Source: Rhodococcus sp. Leaf247 (GTDB lineage: Bacteria; Actinomycetota; Actinomycetes; Mycobacteriales; Mycobacteriaceae). From it: a DNA stretch of 64,000 bases. The stretch covers positions 471,996 to 535,995 of the forward strand of contig NZ_LMRP01000004.1 of assembly GCF_001426185.1 (NCBI RefSeq). The letters run 5' to 3'. Below, one piece after another: positions 32,510 to 42,961 of this stretch. Position 1 is the stretch's first letter; the number at the start of each line of letters is the position of its first letter. Position numbers and translations under genes: made by a program. Under the pieces are notes generated by a model. The model was not told the origin of the DNA, did not search any database, and worked only from the letters and a program-made list of their open reading frames with translations.

Positions 32510-33661
32510 TCAGTCGCTACCGCCGCCGCCGGAGGGCACCGGAACAATGACCACTCGGTCGTCGGTCGGAACGGGCTGACCGCCGTCCTTGTTCACGGTG
32601 CTGACCCACACCTGCCCTTCGGCGCCGAGCGACGCGCCGCGCAGGCGGCCGTACCGGTCCTGGGCGATCAGGGTCGGCGGGGTGGTGACGGCGCCCGTCT
32701 CGGGATCCACCGGAACGAGGCTCACGGCGCGTGCACCGGACATGGACACCGAGACCGATCCGGGCCCGGCGGCGCATCCGCCGACGCCGGGCTTGTCGGG
32801 CCACGTCCACACCGGGCTCACCACGGCGCCCTCCGGGGTGATGCGCGACAGACGGTCCTCCGAGGCGGTGGCGTCCGTGACCCAGGTGCTGCCGGTGCCG
32901 TCCACGCACACGTCTCCCGCGCGCCCGATGCCGCTCATGACGATGCGCGGTACGACCGGCGACGGCGGGTCGACGCGAGGGTTGTCGATGGCCAGAACCT
33001 TGCCGGCCAGTGACGAGGGGTCGGACGACGACGCCGGGCTGCCCGCATCTCCGGTGATGACGCGCAGTTCCGTCGGCGAGGTGAAGTCGAGCGCCCCCGA
33101 GTTCTCGGTGCTGCCGCGAGGAATGCCCGTCAGGACAGGCTTCGGCACGTCGCCCGCGGCGATTCGCACGACGCGATTGTCCGACGCGGTGGTGATGTAG
33201 GCGTAGAGAAGTCGGTCCTCGTCGTACGTCGGGGACAGCGCGACGTCGAGAAGGCCGCCACCGCCGGATCCGTCGACGGGGACGGACGCGACGGGTCGCG
33301 GAGTTTGTCCCGGTGCCACCTGGAAGATCGTGCCGGTGCGGCGTTCACCGACGAGGGCAGCGGCGCCTCCGGGGAGCACGACCAGGCCGGACAACGTGTC
33401 GAGGCACGTCGCGACGACGTTCGGATCCGGGTCGATGCACGGCCCGGTGGCCGGCGACGGCGGGGGAGGAGTGCTGGATCCCGGAGCGCCCGGCTCGACC
33501 GGTTCGATGTCGGCAGCCCCGAACGTCGGCTCCGGTGAGAACGGGGTGGACGCCGAGTCGTCGAATCGTGCGCAGCCCGCGGACACGGTGATCACCGCGA
33601 GGACCGCGGCCCCGATCGCCGTCGTGCGCCCTGATGCTCCGAACATGTCACGCACCGTCAT
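32510..33661 (-). CDS. lppZ: Lipoprotein LppZ, glucose/sorbosone dehydrogenase-like beta-propeller
   Basis: 383 residues. A signal with lipobox VSAGC near residue 29 predicts a lipoprotein. A Pro/Ser-rich linker (residues 45-70) precedes a propeller: GLVVLPGGAALV, LLDVALSPTYDEDRLLYAYI and DVCVDGTGSTWVTDA. Similar to sugar dehydrogenases using PQQ, but enzymatic function in LppZ is unproven. Start 33661 is 8 nt after TACCGT on the minus strand; ATG 33646 is an alternative. Divergent from doxX, convergent with gatB, as Rv3006 in M. tuberculosis. Confidence 0.85.
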   Translation of the reverse strand: MTVRDMFGASGRTTAIGAAVLAVITVSAGCARFDDSASTPFSPEPTFGAADIEPVEPGAPGSSTPPPPSPATGPCIDPDPNVVATCLDTLSGLVVLPGGAAALVGERRTGTIFQVAPGQTPRPVASVPVDGSGGGGLLDVALSPTYDEDRLLYAYITTASDNRVVRIAAGDVPKPVLTGIPRGSTENSGALDFTSPTELRVITGDAGSPASSSDPSSLAGKVLAIDNPRVDPPSPVVPRIVMSGIGRAGDVCVDGTGSTWVTDATASEDRLSRITPEGAVVSPVWTWPDKPGVGGCAAGPGSVSVSMSGARAVSLVPVDPETGAVTTPPTLIAQDRYGRLRGASLGAEGQVWVSTVNKDGGQPVPTDDRVVIVPVPSGGGGSD

Positions 33662-33712
33662 GAGATCCCACGGTACGGGTCGCGCCTGCGCCGAGAAGCG
33701 GGCTGCCGCAAC

Positions 33713-33718
33713 TAGGCT
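33713..33718 (+). promoter_or_regulatory. Candidate -10 box of doxX
   Basis: TAGGCT followed by 7 nt and the GTG at 33726; no Shine-Dalgarno. Supports the GTG start and a leaderless mRNA. Confidence 0.45.
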
Positions 33719-33725
33719 GACGCCC

Positions 33726-34565
33726 GTGAGTGACAAGCCCGAAGACACAGGCCGATCGACGTCCGGATACGAGCCGGCCGCGAGTCCCTACGACCAGCCG
33801 ACGGAGCGATTGGGACAGGGCGCCGGCGGGCAGTCCGTCCCGCGCACCGACGACGATCTCGACGCCGGGTCGTCGCGCACCGCGCACCCCACCGAAAAGC
33901 TGCCGTCCTACGAGACGGCGCCCGCCTACACCGCACCGGGCTCCACCCGTGAGCCCGCGTACGACGACAGCGCCACCCGCGCGATCCCGGTCGCGGGAGC
34001 ATCGGCCGCCCCGGTGGATGTCGAGCCCGAGGCCCGCATCGTCCCCGAGAAGCGCGGCACCCTCGACCTGGGCCTGTTGATCCTGCGCGTGAGCGTCGGT
34101 GCGATCGTCCTGGTGCACGGCTTGCAGAAGCTGACCGGGTGGTTCGACGGACCGGGTCTCTCGGGCTTCCAGGAGATCGTCGCCGGTGCCGGATACGACC
34201 AGGCACGGTTGCTGTCGATCCTGGGCGCGGTCGGTGAGGTCGCCGGCGGAGCGCTGCTCATCCTCGGCCTCGCGACACCTCTGGCCGGCGCTGCCGTGGT
34301 CGCGGTCATGATCAACGCGTGGCTGGTCCGTCAGGTCGCGGAACCCGGCCTGCAGTTCTTCGCACCCTCCGGCGTCGAGTACGAGACTCTGCTGGTGCTC
34401 GCCGCGGCGGCCATCATCCTCACGGGACCGGGACGCATCGCCGTCGACGGTGGTCGTGGTTGGGCCCGTCGCCCGTTCATCGGATCGTTCCTGGCTCTGG
34501 CCATCGGAGTCGGCGGCGCCGCTGCGCTGTGGATCTTCCTGAACGGCGCCGACCCCTTCGCCTGA
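33726..34565 (+). CDS. DoxX-family membrane protein (Rv3005c-like)
   Basis: 279 residues. The first 115 are polar and low in hydrophobic residues (Pro, Thr, Glu, Tyr), likely disordered in the cytoplasm. Then a DoxX domain with four helices: LGLLILRVSVGAIVLVHGLQ, LLSILGAVGEVAGGALLILG, AAVVAVMINAWLV and LLVLAAAAIILTG, plus a fifth C-terminal helix (FLALAIGVGGAAALWIF). In M. tuberculosis, Rv3005c joins SodA and SseA in a membrane oxidoreductase complex for thiol and radical defence; whether this holds here is inference. The long N-terminal tail is unusual for DoxX. Confidence 0.9.
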   Translation: MSDKPEDTGRSTSGYEPAASPYDQPTERLGQGAGGQSVPRTDDDLDAGSSRTAHPTEKLPSYETAPAYTAPGSTREPAYDDSATRAIPVAGASAAPVDVEPEARIVPEKRGTLDLGLLILRVSVGAIVLVHGLQKLTGWFDGPGLSGFQEIVAGAGYDQARLLSILGAVGEVAGGALLILGLATPLAGAAVVAVMINAWLVRQVAEPGLQFFAPSGVEYETLLVLAAAAIILTGPGRIAVDGGRGWARRPFIGSFLALAIGVGGAAALWIFLNGADPFA

Positions 34566-34578
34566 TCCGTGCCCAGTC

Positions 34579-34632
34579 GTCCACAACTCGGCCGGATCGA
34601 CGGGAACCCGTCTGTTCGGTCGAGTTGTGGAC
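34579..34632. terminator. Nested hairpin between convergent doxX and PH-domain genes
   Basis: GTCCACAACTCG (34579-34590) pairs perfectly over 12 bp with 34621-34632, enclosing a second hairpin GACGG-GAAC-CCGTC (34599-34612). Placed between two converging stop codons, so a bidirectional terminator is likely; there is no T tract. Confidence 0.65.
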
Positions 34633-34634
34633 GC

Positions 34635-35123
34635 TCAGGCACCGGTCTCGGAGTCGGTGTCCTCGGCAGGAGTCTCGACGGGTGAGGGATCGGGGACCGC
34701 GCCGCCGCTGGCGACGGACAGCTGCGGAAGCTTGTCCACCGTCACACCGGGCATCCGCACGGACGAGCCGTCCGCCAGCGTCGCCTTGCCCCATCCGAAG
34801 CGGGGGAACAGCAGTCCCGTGACCGACGACCATTCGACGGTCGTCGACCCGAAGGCGCGCCGCGAGACGAAGCGCTCGGGCGTGACCGTGGTGCGCACCC
34901 GCAGGATCCAGTACGCGAGGAGCAGGGGGAGCGCGAGCATCCACCCGAAAAGCGCGGGCGCTCCGACCACGGGGAACGTCACCCCGAAGAGGAACAGGGC
35001 GACTCCGGACAGCGCCAGCGCGGGTACGCGGAACACCGTGGGAGCGACGGGGGACGCGTCGGGAGCGGGGTCGTCGGTATGGGAGACTGTCACCGGTGGT
35101 TCGGACTGCTGCGAAGACGTCAC
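34635..35123 (-). CDS. PH-domain membrane protein (Rv3004/CFP6-like)
   Basis: About 162 residues from GTG 35123; ATG 35153 is also in frame but lies in an inverted repeat. Two adjacent hydrophobic helices (VPALALSGVALFLFGVTF and LFGWMLALPLLLAYWILRV) are followed by a bacterial PH-like domain: TVTPERFVSRRAFGSTTVEW, LLFPRFGWGKATLADG and VRMPGVTV. Same layout as the low-molecular-weight antigen CFP6. Acidic tail. Function unknown. Divergent from ilvB. Confidence 0.75.
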   Translation of the reverse strand: MTSSQQSEPPVTVSHTDDPAPDASPVAPTVFRVPALALSGVALFLFGVTFPVVGAPALFGWMLALPLLLAYWILRVRTTVTPERFVSRRAFGSTTVEWSSVTGLLFPRFGWGKATLADGSSVRMPGVTVDKLPQLSVASGGAVPDPSPVETPAEDTDSETGA

Positions 35124-35151
35124 CCCTACATCTTCGCACTGCACATACGCC

Positions 35152-35168
35152 ATCCCACATAATGGGAT
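35152..35168. promoter_or_regulatory. Inverted repeat upstream of the ilvB promoter
   Basis: ATCCCA and TGGGAT, perfect 6-bp arms around CATAA, about 17 nt upstream of the ilvB -35 box and near the start of the divergent PH-domain gene. Possible activator or repressor site; the regulator is unknown. Confidence 0.35.
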
Positions 35169-35184
35169 CACGGGTTCGGTAAGT

Positions 35185-35214
35185 TTGACTGGCACAGCAT
35201 CACGCGCCTAACGT
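35185..35214 (+). promoter_or_regulatory. ilvBNC promoter
   Basis: TTGACT (35185-35190), an 18-nt spacer and TAACGT (35209-35214): the best sigma-A-type match in the window. The predicted start site falls at 35221-35222, exactly on the GTG of the leader peptide. Confidence 0.75.
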
Positions 35215-35221
35215 CACGTGT

Positions 35222-35269
35222 GTGAAGCATGAAGAGTTCCTCGTAATCGGCAGGCGCGTCGTCGCCTGA
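35222..35269 (+). CDS. ilvB leader peptide (branched-chain amino acid attenuator)
   Basis: A 15-codon open frame, VKHEEFLVIGRRVVA then TGA, immediately at the predicted transcription start, so probably translated from a leaderless mRNA. Leu-Val-Ile in a row and Val-Val near the end are all end-products of the ilvBNC/leu pathways. Ribosome stalling at these codons when charged tRNAs are scarce would alter pairing of the following RNA. Leader peptides with runs of Val/Ile/Leu are known before ilvB in Corynebacterium; the sequence here is different. Confidence 0.75.
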   Translation: MKHEEFLVIGRRVVA

Positions 35270-35336
35270 GCCGAAACACTTCACGCTCAGCCATGACGCG
35301 CCACCCTCGTACAGCATCTGCTGGCGAGGGTTTTTT
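35253..35336 (+). ncRNA. ilvB transcription attenuator
   Basis: Two alternative structures can be seen. First, GGCGCGTC (35253-35260, inside the Arg-Val codons of the leader peptide) pairs with GACGCGCC (35295-35302), enclosing CTGAGC/GCTCAG (35266-35271 with 35285-35290). Second, an intrinsic terminator: ACCCTCG (35303-35309) with CGAGGGT (35325-35331), an inner CAGC/GCTG stem, and six Ts (35331-35336). The terminator lies 32 nt before ilvB. A ribosome stalled on the leader would block the first structure; I could not identify a clean antiterminator pairing by eye. Confidence 0.7.
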
Positions 35337-35367
35337 CTTGCCCGGATGAAGATCTAAGGAAGCACCA

Positions 35368-37296
35368 GTGAGCGCACCCACCGCCCGGCCCGGCCCGGCA
35401 GCACGCAAGGTCACGCCTGCCGCCGATCGCCCCACGCCGTCCGCGACGCCGACGCGTCGTCCCCTGCCCCCCGAGCGCGTGACGGGCGCCAAGTCCGTCG
35501 TCCGTGCGCTCGAAGAACTCGATGTAGATGTCGTCTTCGGCATTCCGGGTGGTGCCGTTCTTCCTGTCTACGACCCGCTCCTCGATTCCACGAAGGTGCG
35601 GCACGTCCTGGTGCGCCACGAGCAGGGTGCAGGACACGCTGCGACCGGATACGCCCAGGCCACAGGTCGGGTCGGCGTCTGCATCGCCACGTCCGGTCCG
35701 GGTGCCACCAACCTGGTCACCCCGCTTGCCGACGCGCAGATGGACTCGGTCCCGATCGTCGCCATCACCGGTCAGGTCGGCCGCGCGCTGATCGGCACCG
35801 ACGCGTTCCAGGAAGCCGACATCTCCGGCATCACGATGCCGGTCACGAAGCACAACTTCCTGATCACCGATCCGATCGACATCCCGCGCATGATCGCCGA
35901 GGCGTTCTACCTCGCGTCGTCCGGTCGACCGGGTGCTGTCCTCGTCGATATCCCCAAGGACGTGCTGCAGGCGCAGACCACGTTCTCGTGGCCGCCGGAG
36001 ATGAAGCTGCCCGGCTACCGCCCGGTGACCAAGCCGCACGGCAAGCAGGTGCGCGAGGCAGCTCGACTCATCGCGGCTGCGAAGAAGCCGGTGCTGTACT
36101 GCGGCGGCGGCATCATCAAGTCGAACTCGTCGCCGGAGCTGCTCGAGCTCGCGGAGCTCACGGGCATCCCCGTCGTGACGACGCTGATGGCACGCGGCGT
36201 CTTCCCGGACAGCCACGACCTGAACCTCGGTATGCCCGGCATGCACGGCACCGTGGCCGCGGTGGCCGCACTGCAGAAGAGTGATCTGCTGATCACGCTC
36301 GGTGCTCGCTTCGACGACCGCGTGACCGGACAGCTCGATTCCTTCGCCCCCGAGGCGAAGGTCGTCCACGCCGACATCGATCCCGCCGAGATCGGCAAGA
36401 ACCGGTTCGCCGACGTGCCGATCGTGGGCGACTGCCGCGAGGTCATCGTCGAGCTCATCGAGGCCATCCGTGCCGACCAGGCCACCGGCACGACGCTGGA
36501 CCTCGCCGACTGGTGGACCTACCTCGACAACGTGCGTCGCACGTACCCTTTGAGTTACGACCGGCCCTCCGACGGTGCGATGTCGCCGGAGTTCGTGATC
36601 CAGTCCATCGGCAAGTTCGCCGGACCGGATGCGATCTACTGTGCCGGCGTCGGCCAGCACCAGATGTGGGCTGCGCAGTTCATCAGCTACGAGAAGCCGC
36701 GCACGTGGCTCAACTCGGGTGGACTGGGCACGATGGGCTACGCCGTGCCCGCCGCCATGGGCGCCAAGATGGGTCTGCCCGACACCGAGGTGTGGGCCAT
36801 CGACGGCGACGGCTGCTTCCAGATGACCAACCAGGAACTCGCGACCTGCGCGGTCGAAGGCATCCCGATCAAGGTCGCCGTCATCAACAACGGCAACCTG
36901 GGCATGGTCCGCCAGTGGCAGACGCTGTTCTACGAGGAGCGGTACTCCAACACCGAGCTGGGCACGCACGGAACGGTGCGCATCCCGGACTTCCTCAAGC
37001 TCGCGGAGGCGCTCGGCTGTGTCGGACTGCGCTGCGAGCGTGAGGAAGACGTGGACGCCGTCATCGCGCAGGCTCGTGCCATCAACGACCGCCCGGTGGT
37101 CATCGACTTCATCGTCGGCAAGGATGCCCAGGTGTGGCCCATGGTCGCCGCGGGCACCGGCAACTCCGAGATCATGGCCGCGCGCGGAATCCGCCCGCTG
37201 TTCGACAACGACGAGGAAGCCGCGCAGGAGCCCGGTTCGGTCGGCGACGTCACCGAAGCGGCTCAGGGCGCGAACGCGAAAGGTATCGACCTGTGA
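35368..37296 (+). CDS. ilvB: Acetolactate synthase large (catalytic) subunit
   Basis: 642 residues. First step of valine, leucine and isoleucine synthesis. A 40-residue Pro/Thr/Arg-rich N-terminus precedes the TPP enzyme: [33 protein letters not shown] (catalytic Glu), central FAD-type domain, and the TPP motif [16 protein letters not shown] ... [11 protein letters not shown] 35368 with AAGGA 7 nt upstream. Preceded by a leader peptide and attenuator; coupled by GTGA to ilvN. The long N-terminus is usual in actinobacteria. Confidence 0.97.
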   Translation: MSAPTARPGPAARKVTPAADRPTPSATPTRRPLPPERVTGAKSVVRALEELDVDVVFGIPGGAVLPVYDPLLDSTKVRHVLVRHEQGAGHAATGYAQATGRVGVCIATSGPGATNLVTPLADAQMDSVPIVAITGQVGRALIGTDAFQEADISGITMPVTKHNFLITDPIDIPRMIAEAFYLASSGRPGAVLVDIPKDVLQAQTTFSWPPEMKLPGYRPVTKPHGKQVREAARLIAAAKKPVLYCGGGIIKSNSSPELLELAELTGIPVVTTLMARGVFPDSHDLNLGMPGMHGTVAAVAALQKSDLLITLGARFDDRVTGQLDSFAPEAKVVHADIDPAEIGKNRFADVPIVGDCREVIVELIEAIRADQATGTTLDLADWWTYLDNVRRTYPLSYDRPSDGAMSPEFVIQSIGKFAGPDAIYCAGVGQHQMWAAQFISYEKPRTWLNSGGLGTMGYAVPAAMGAKMGLPDTEVWAIDGDGCFQMTNQELATCAVEGIPIKVAVINNGNLGMVRQWQTLFYEERYSNTELGTHGTVRIPDFLKLAEALGCVGLRCEREEDVDAVIAQARAINDRPVVIDFIVGKDAQVWPMVAAGTGNSEIMAARGIRPLFDNDEEAAQEPGSVGDVTEAAQGANAKGIDL

Positions 37297-37796
37297 GCAC
37301 CAGTCACACCCTGAGTGTCCTCGTGGAGGACAAGCCGGGCGTTCTCGCGCGCGTCGCGTCGTTGTTCTCGCGCCGCGGATTCAACATCGCCTCGTTGGCG
37401 GTGGGCGGCACCGAGATTCCCGAGATCTCCCGCATGACCATCGTGGTCACCGTCGACGAGTTCCCCCTCGAGCAGGTGACCAAGCAGCTCAACAAGCTGG
37501 TCAACGTCATCAAGATCGTCGAGCAGGAGGCCGACTCGTCGGTCGCTCGCGAGCTGGTGCTGATCAAGGTGCGTGCCGACGCCAGCGTGCGCAGCGAGGT
37601 CATCGAGACGGTGAACCTGTTCCGCGCCAAGGTCATCGACGTCTCACCCGAGGCTGTCACGGTCGAGGCGACGGGCACCCGGTCCAAGCTCGAGGCATTG
37701 CTGCGGATGCTCGACCCGTACGGAGTGCGAGAGATCGTGCAGTCCGGAGTCGTCGCCGTCGGACGCGGACCGAAGTCCATCACCGCGTCCCGCTAG
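37293..37796 (+). CDS. ilvN: Acetolactate synthase small (regulatory) subunit
   Basis: 167 residues, GTG overlapping the ilvB stop. N-terminal ACT domain ([32 protein letters not shown]) that binds valine for feedback inhibition, and the C-terminal IlvN domain ([37 protein letters not shown]). Forms the holoenzyme with IlvB. Confidence 0.97.
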   Translation: MSTSHTLSVLVEDKPGVLARVASLFSRRGFNIASLAVGGTEIPEISRMTIVVTVDEFPLEQVTKQLNKLVNVIKIVEQEADSSVARELVLIKVRADASVRSEVIETVNLFRAKVIDVSPEAVTVEATGTRSKLEALLRMLDPYGVREIVQSGVVAVGRGPKSITASR

Positions 37797-37821
37797 ACAC
37801 CCAACCCAGTAGTTTCGAGTA

Positions 37822-37841
37822 CCCGGTCACATTCGACCGGG
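37822..37841 (+). other. Hairpin in the ilvN-ilvC gap
   Basis: CCCGGTC and GACCGGG, perfect 7-bp arms with a 6-nt loop, followed by AGGAGG (37850-37855) and the GTG of ilvC. No T tract. May stabilise or process the ilvC part of the message, or attenuate read-through. Confidence 0.45.
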
Positions 37842-37851
37842 ACAGATGTAG

Positions 37852-38877
<1,026 letters not shown>

Positions 38878-38896
38878 CTCTCGCATTTCTGACACG

Positions 38897-38933
38897 GGGC
38901 ACCCGCGGTCGAGTTCGTCGACCTCGGGTGCCC
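38897..38933 (+). terminator. Terminator after ilvBNC
   Basis: GGGCACCCG (38897-38905) with CGGGTGCCC (38925-38933), continuing as GGTCGA/TCGACC after one mismatch, loop GTTCG: 15 pairs in total. No T tract, a common form in GC-rich actinobacteria. Confidence 0.8.
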
Positions 38934-39024
38934 TGCGTCGGGTCGCGGCTCGGCCACTAGGCTGACGCCCGCACGAATCCGGAACCACACCTCTTCTCCG
39001 TCACCTGATCAGGGAGTTCTTCAC

Positions 39025-40620
39025 GTGAGCCAGCCAGGCCGCCCCATCGTCCTCATCGCCGACAAACTTGCGCAGTCCACCGTCGAGGCACTCGGCGACG
39101 GAGTCGAGGTCCGGTGGGTGGACGGTCCGGATCGTCCGGCTCTCCTCGCCGCGGTCCCCGATGCCGACGCCATCCTGGTCCGCTCCGCGACCACGGTCGA
39201 CGCCGAGGTGCTCGCTGCCGGAACCAAGCTCAAGATCGTCGCCCGCGCCGGCGTCGGCCTGGACAACGTCGACGTCCCCGCAGCGACCGAGCGCGGCGTG
39301 CTCGTCGTCAACGCTCCCACGTCCAACATCCACACCGCCGCAGAGCACGCGGTGACGCTGCTGCTCTCGGCTGCTCGCCAGATTCCCGCCGCCGACGCCA
39401 CGCTGCGTCAGCACGAGTGGAAGCGCAGCAAGTTCAACGGTGTCGAGATCTTCGGCAAGACCGTCGGTGTGGTCGGACTCGGCCGTATCGGTCAGCTCTT
39501 CGCACAGCGTCTCGCCGCGTTCGAGACCCACATCATCGCGTACGACCCCTACGTCTCCCCGGCTCGCGCGGCCCAGCTCGGCATCGAGCTGGTCACCCTG
39601 GACGAGCTGCTCGAGCGCGCCGACATGTTCTCGGTGCACCTGCCGAAGACCCCCGAGACGAAGGGTCTGATCGGTAAGGAAGCACTGGCCAAGACCAAGA
39701 AGGGCGTCATCGTCGTCAACGCCGCTCGCGGCGGCCTGGTCGACGAGCAGGCGCTCGCCGACGCCATCGTCAGTGGTCACGTGTTCGCCGCCGGCCTCGA
39801 CGTGTACGCCACCGAGCCGTGCACGGACAGCCCGCTGTTCGAGCTTCCCCAGGTCGTCGTGACGCCCCACCTCGGTGCATCCACCACCGAAGCCCAGGAC
39901 CGCGCCGGAACCGATGTCGCGAAGTCCGTACTGCTCGCTCTCGCAGGCGAATTCGTCCCGGACGCCGTCAACGTGTCCGGTGGATCCGTCGGCGAGGAAG
40001 TCGCTCCCTGGCTCGACATCGTGCGCAAGCAGGGCGTCCTCGTCGGCGCGCTGTCCGACGAGTTGCCGACGTCGCTGTCGGTGGACGTGCGGGGCGAACT
40101 GGCGTCCGAGGACGTCGACATCCTGAAGCTGTCGGCGCTGCGCGGATTGTTCTCCGCCGTCATCGAAGATGCCGTCACCTTCGTCAACGCTCCGTCGCTG
40201 GCGCAGGAACGAGGCGTCACGGCCGAGGTCAGCACGGCCAGCGAGAGCCCGAACCACCGCAGCGTCGTCGACGTGCGTGCCGTCTACGGCGACGGGAGCG
40301 TCATCAACGTCGCGGGCACCCTCACGGGCCCGCAGCACGTGGAGAAGATCGTCAACATCAACGGCCGCAACTTCGATCTGCGCGCCGAGGGCAAGAACCT
40401 CATCGTCACGTACGGCGATCGTCCGGGCTCGCTCGGACGTATCGGCACCGCACTCGGTGACGCGGGCATCGACATCGCCGCCGCTGCGCTGAGCCAGGAT
40501 GCCGAGGGCGGCAGCGCGACCATCCTGCTGCGCGTCGATCGCGACGTGTCGCAGGACGTCCGGGAGTCGATCGCCGCGTCCGTCGGCGCGACGACCATCG
40601 AGCTCGTCGACCTGTCCTGA
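39025..40620 (+). CDS. serA: D-3-phosphoglycerate dehydrogenase
   Basis: 531 residues, the long type-1 form with all four domains: substrate-binding, NAD-binding ([18 protein letters not shown]), allosteric substrate-binding domain (residues 320-455) and C-terminal ACT ([20 protein letters not shown]). Active-site residues: Arg in [10 protein letters not shown], Glu in the following helix, His in [11 protein letters not shown]. First step of serine synthesis, complementing serB at the start of the window. TAGGCT at 38958-38963 is a likely -10 with a 54-nt leader and AGGGAG before GTG 39025. Confidence 0.97.
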   Translation: MSQPGRPIVLIADKLAQSTVEALGDGVEVRWVDGPDRPALLAAVPDADAILVRSATTVDAEVLAAGTKLKIVARAGVGLDNVDVPAATERGVLVVNAPTSNIHTAAEHAVTLLLSAARQIPAADATLRQHEWKRSKFNGVEIFGKTVGVVGLGRIGQLFAQRLAAFETHIIAYDPYVSPARAAQLGIELVTLDELLERADMFSVHLPKTPETKGLIGKEALAKTKKGVIVVNAARGGLVDEQALADAIVSGHVFAAGLDVYATEPCTDSPLFELPQVVVTPHLGASTTEAQDRAGTDVAKSVLLALAGEFVPDAVNVSGGSVGEEVAPWLDIVRKQGVLVGALSDELPTSLSVDVRGELASEDVDILKLSALRGLFSAVIEDAVTFVNAPSLAQERGVTAEVSTASESPNHRSVVDVRAVYGDGSVINVAGTLTGPQHVEKIVNINGRNFDLRAEGKNLIVTYGDRPGSLGRIGTALGDAGIDIAAAALSQDAEGGSATILLRVDRDVSQDVRESIAASVGATTIELVDLS

Positions 40621-40646
40621 TGTCGACGCCGAACGAGGGGACTTCG

Positions 40647-41660
40647 ATGAAGCTGGGAGTGGTCGCCGGAGACGGCATCGGACCCGAGGTGGTGGCCGAG
40701 GCTCTCAAGGTTCTCGACATCGTCGTACCGGGTGCCGAGATCACCGAATACGACTTGGGCGCTCGCCGGTATCACGCGACGGGGGAGATCCTTCCCCCGT
40801 CGGTGCTCGAGGAGTTGCGCGGACACGACGCGATCCTGCTGGGCGCCATCGGCGACCCGTCGGTACCCAGTGGCGTTCTCGAGCGGGGACTGCTGCTGAC
40901 GGCGCGCTTCGCACTGGATCACCACATCAACCTGCGGCCGTCCAAGCTGTACCCGGGTGTCGTCGGTCCGCTCGCGGGCAACAAGCCGGTCGACATCGTG
41001 GTGGTGCGTGAAGGCACCGAGGGTCCGTACACCGGCAACGGGGGCGCCATCCGCGTCGGCACGCCGCACGAGGTGGCCACCGAGGTCAGCCTGAACACGC
41101 GCTTCGGTGTGGAGCGTGTGGTCCGCGACGGGTTCGCGCGCGCGATGGGTCGCCGTAAGCATCTGACCCTGCTGCACAAGACCAACGTGCTCGGCTTCGC
41201 GGGCTCGCTCTGGCAGCGGACCGTCGACGAGGTGGCCGGCGAATTTCCCGAGGTCGAGGTCGCCTACCAGCACATCGACGCGGCGACGATCCACCTGGTG
41301 ACAGACCCGGGCCGCTTCGACGTCATCGTGACCGACAACCTGTTCGGCGACATCATCACCGACCTCGCCGCTGCGGTCGCCGGTGGTATCGGGCTGGCGG
41401 CGAGCGCCAACATCGACGCCACCCGCACCAACCCGAGCATGTTCGAACCGGTCCACGGCAGTGCCCCGGACATCGCGGGCAAGGGCATCGCCGATCCGAC
41501 GGCCGCAATCCTGTCCGTGTCGTTGTTGCTGGCCCATCTGGGTCAGGACGATGCCGCGGCACGCGTCGAAGCCGCTGTGGCACAGGATCTCTCGACTCGC
41601 ACCGCGGGCGATCCCGGACGCACGTCGGTCATCGGAGACCGCATCGCCTCACTGGTGTAG
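40647..41660 (+). CDS. leuB: 3-isopropylmalate dehydrogenase
   Basis: 337 residues starting [20 protein letters not shown]; start 40647 has GAGGGGA upstream and matches the family N-terminus, while ATG 40620 (TGATG overlap with the serA stop) would add nine residues. The substrate arginines lie in [19 protein letters not shown], the metal aspartates in [15 protein letters not shown], and [16 protein letters not shown] is conserved. Oxidative decarboxylation in leucine synthesis. Overlaps the convergent MFS gene by 12 nt. Confidence 0.95.
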   Translation: MKLGVVAGDGIGPEVVAEALKVLDIVVPGAEITEYDLGARRYHATGEILPPSVLEELRGHDAILLGAIGDPSVPSGVLERGLLLTARFALDHHINLRPSKLYPGVVGPLAGNKPVDIVVVREGTEGPYTGNGGAIRVGTPHEVATEVSLNTRFGVERVVRDGFARAMGRRKHLTLLHKTNVLGFAGSLWQRTVDEVAGEFPEVEVAYQHIDAATIHLVTDPGRFDVIVTDNLFGDIITDLAAAVAGGIGLAASANIDATRTNPSMFEPVHGSAPDIAGKGIADPTAAILSVSLLLAHLGQDDAAARVEAAVAQDLSTRTAGDPGRTSVIGDRIASLV

Positions 41661-42866
41661 CCGGCGGCGGTGCTCACGAGGAATCGTGGGCACCGCGGCG
41701 GCCGCCACGATCGCCGACACCGCGAAGGCCACCGGGTACGACGTATGGGTGATCAACGCCCCGAACATTGGTGGCACCGCCGATGCGGCTATGAACTGGC
41801 TGGTGTTCTGCGCGCCCAGCGCTCGACCGCTCCAGAACGGTCCGGCGCGTTCGGCGACGGCGGTGAACGCGAGGCCGTTGGGGGAGACGGTGGCGACCGA
41901 TGCCACGACCAGCACGACGACCGAGACCGACCAGCCCGCGGCGTCGGCGACTGCCAGCACAACCATGACGGTCACCACCGCCGCGGCTACCCAGCGCATG
42001 GGTCCGAGTCGACTTCCGACCCGATCCGAGACGGCGCCCACCCCGATCCGGCCGAACGCCCCGAGTACCTGGGCGACGGTGATCAGGATGCCGGCGGCAG
42101 CGGGGGACCATTCGCGCTGATCCACCAGCCACACCAACGAGAACGTCCACACCACGTACTGGGGCACCACCAGTGCCACCGACGCCGCGTGGATGCGCCA
42201 CAGGTCGCGACGTCCCCGATAGGGGTTTGCCAGCAACTCCGCACTGGAGGACGCGGTACGCGACGGTCTCGGGGGGTCGAAGACTCCGATCACACAGGCG
42301 ATCGCCCCCACGGTGGAGGCGACGGCGGGTAGCAGCATGGCGCTGCTGACTCCGTGGTCACGCGCTATTCCGGGAATCAGCAACGCGGACAGAGCAACTC
42401 CGAGGGGCAGTGACATCTGCCGGATACCCATGGCGAGGCCACGGCGGTGCGGCGGGAACCACCCCACGACGACCCGGCCGGTGGCGGAGTTGACGCTGGC
42501 CGCCGCCATGCCGCCGAGCAGGAGGAAGACGGCGAGCGCGACGGTGGACTCGGTGGCGGCCGCGCAGAACGCGGCTACTGCTGTCAGGGCGGACCCGGTG
42601 ATCAACGATCGACGCTCGCCGATCCGGTCGACGACCGCGCCCCACGCGAACAGGGTCAGCACGATGCCGGTCGTCGGCATGGCGACGACGATGCCGGCCT
42701 CGGTGAGGCTCATGCCCCGTTGATCGCGGAGCGCGGGAATGAGGAAGGCCGCACCGTTCAGGAGCAGCGCGGTCGAGGCGGTCGTGAGCATGCCGATGAT
42801 CAGCATGGTCCAGCGTCCTGTCGCGGACGCGCTGTAGCGCTGCACGATCGACCGGCTCCCGGTCAT
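41649..42866 (-). CDS. Major facilitator superfamily transporter (Rv2994-like)
   Basis: 405 residues with about twelve transmembrane segments. Between helices 2 and 3 sits the MFS A-motif variant [11 protein letters not shown], repeated in the second half as [15 protein letters not shown] 42866 has GGAGAAG 4-5 nt upstream. Substrate unknown. Just upstream of the start is ATCTCAGAATGTGAGAT, the same type of palindrome found between the IclR regulator and leuC, so it may belong to the same regulon; export of branched-chain amino acids or intermediates is a guess. Confidence 0.88.
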   Translation of the reverse strand: MTGSRSIVQRYSASATGRWTMLIIGMLTTASTALLLNGAAFLIPALRDQRGMSLTEAGIVVAMPTTGIVLTLFAWGAVVDRIGERRSLITGSALTAVAAFCAAATESTVALAVFLLLGGMAAASVNSATGRVVVGWFPPHRRGLAMGIRQMSLPLGVALSALLIPGIARDHGVSSAMLLPAVASTVGAIACVIGVFDPPRPSRTASSSAELLANPYRGRRDLWRIHAASVALVVPQYVVWTFSLVWLVDQREWSPAAAGILITVAQVLGAFGRIGVGAVSDRVGSRLGPMRWVAAAVVTVMVVLAVADAAGWSVSVVVLVVASVATVSPNGLAFTAVAERAGPFWSGRALGAQNTSQFIAASAVPPMFGALITHTSYPVAFAVSAIVAAAAVPTIPREHRRRLHQ

Positions 42867-42876
42867 AGCTTCTCCG

Positions 42877-42893
42877 ATCTCAGAATGTGAGAT
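42877..42893. promoter_or_regulatory. Candidate IclR-type (LtbR/NdgR) operator of the MFS gene
   Basis: ATCTCA-GAATG-TGAGAT, perfect 6-bp arms with a 5-bp spacer, 11 nt upstream of the MFS start. It overlaps the likely core promoter. The pattern TCTCR-N5-TGAGA recurs at 47427-47441. Confidence 0.55.
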
Positions 42894-42949
42894 TGCCGTC
42901 CTGCATGGTGAACATCTCGTGCCGATGCTACAGGCGAGTGCGGGGTCGA

Positions 42950-42955
42950 TAGACT
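42950..42955 (+). promoter_or_regulatory. Candidate -10 box of the FAH-family gene
   Basis: TAGACT, 6 nt before ATG 42962, no Shine-Dalgarno. Leaderless arrangement. Confidence 0.45.
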
Positions 42956-42961
42956 TCGCAC

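Noticed and set aside
35253..35336. T-box or other riboswitch upstream of ilvB
   Set aside because: No T-box sequence or specifier loop; a leader peptide with Leu/Val/Ile codons plus terminator explains the region.
40620..40646. leuB start at the TGATG overlap with serA
   Set aside because: Downstream ATG 40647 has a Shine-Dalgarno and matches the family N-terminus; the earlier start remains possible.
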